A stretch of DNA of 13,598 nt from Ignavibacteria bacterium (lineage in GTDB: Bacteria; Bacteroidota; Ignavibacteria; Ignavibacteriales; Melioribacteraceae), in assembly GCA_027347545.1 (NCBI GenBank), contig DAIEQT010000169.1, forward strand, positions 1 to 13,598. The letters are read 5' to 3'. Below the pieces are notes generated by a model. It was not told the origin of the DNA, made no database searches, and saw only the letters and a program-made list of their open reading frames with translations. How positions within the stretch are numbered: the stretch's first letter is position 1; every line of letters starts with the position of its first letter. The translations under genes were made by a program, and so were the position numbers. Positions 13,321 through 13,598 of this stretch are shown here, one piece after another.

Positions 13321-13598
13321 GTCATAATACGGAATAATCTCGCTTCCCATAAATTTTAAGACAGCCATCACAACTCCAAGATCATCAAGATAGCCAATGA
13401 GCGGAGCCAAATCCGGTATCGCATCAATCGGACTGATGAAATATATCAGCGCACCAACAACAATTGATTTTCTGTACCAAGGGATATGGCGGTCGCGCAT
13501 GTAACGGTAAAGCGCTTTTACATCTTTAGCAAAACGAATTTTGCTTCCGGCTTTCTCTACTTTTTCCCAGAGATTATCTTGAACGTATGCGCTGCCTC
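13318..13598 (-). CDS. YkvA/DUF1232 family protein, 5' end cut by window edge
   Basis: The visible 92 codons stay open to the right edge, so the true start is outside the window; a methionine at 13500 is internal. The segment LIYFISPIDAIPDLAPLIGYLDDLGVV is the DUF1232 (YkvA) hallmark: a hydrophobic helix with SPIDAIPD and GYLDD. Before it lies a basic stretch (KVEKAGSKIRFAKDVKALYRYMRDRHIPWYRK), the usual N-terminal helix. These small proteins are probably membrane-associated and have no established function. The stop codon lies in a degenerate repeat. Confidence 0.85.
   Translation of the reverse strand, partial: GSAYVQDNLWEKVEKAGSKIRFAKDVKALYRYMRDRHIPWYRKSIVVGALIYFISPIDAIPDLAPLIGYLDDLGVVMAVLKFMGSEIIPYYD

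Noticed and set aside
1..13598. CRISPR array, tRNA or rRNA genes
   Set aside because: No regularly spaced identical repeats, no cloverleaf-like sequence with a T-loop, and no rRNA signature stretches were seen on either strand.

Overview
The window looks like chromosomal DNA from a bacterium of the Bacteroidota/Chlorobiota/Ignavibacteriota group, most likely an ignavibacterium-type organism. The clues are moderate-to-low GC by eye, few strong Shine-Dalgarno sites with several TTG starts, compact protein-coding DNA, and intergenic gaps filled with short degenerate repeats of the kind common in those genomes (CGCAAAGGCGC-type, GTCATTTCGAGCG-type, GATACTGGATACTGG-type). The taxonomic call is inference from style. 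No rRNA, tRNA, CRISPR, transposase or phage gene was seen.

Layout. The left edge holds the last 33 codons of a short-chain dehydrogenase (+), closed by a hairpin terminator that also serves the facing YciO/TsaC-family gene (-). After a divergent gap come an MFS permease, queC, queF, a tyrosine phenol-lyase-type PLP enzyme, glnD and murI, all on the + strand. queC and queF supply two steps of queuosine-precursor synthesis (preQ0 formation and its reduction to preQ1). The PLP lyase stands alone, with its own Shine-Dalgarno site, a palindrome in its leader and a strong terminator. glnD and murI are spaced like an operon. A small four-helix-bundle protein gene (+) follows, bracketed by a perfect 13-bp inverted repeat. 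The right third mixes orientations: a Nudix (ADP-ribose pyrophosphatase-like) gene (-), a very small ORF with a signal-peptide-like start, a secreted GH35 beta-galactosidase (+), a GNAT-fold protein (-), and a YkvA/DUF1232 gene (-) cut by the right edge.

The genes are mostly housekeeping or ordinary metabolic types. They do not form one pathway, apart from queC-queF. No complete new multi-gene system can be claimed. The most unusual features lie between the genes: several distinct repeat families, four genes whose stop codons lie inside or at the edge of repeats, a 134-bp MITE-like palindromic element between queF and the lyase, a long hairpin that begins on the stop codon of the MFS gene, and the inverted-repeat-bounded four-helix-bundle cassette.
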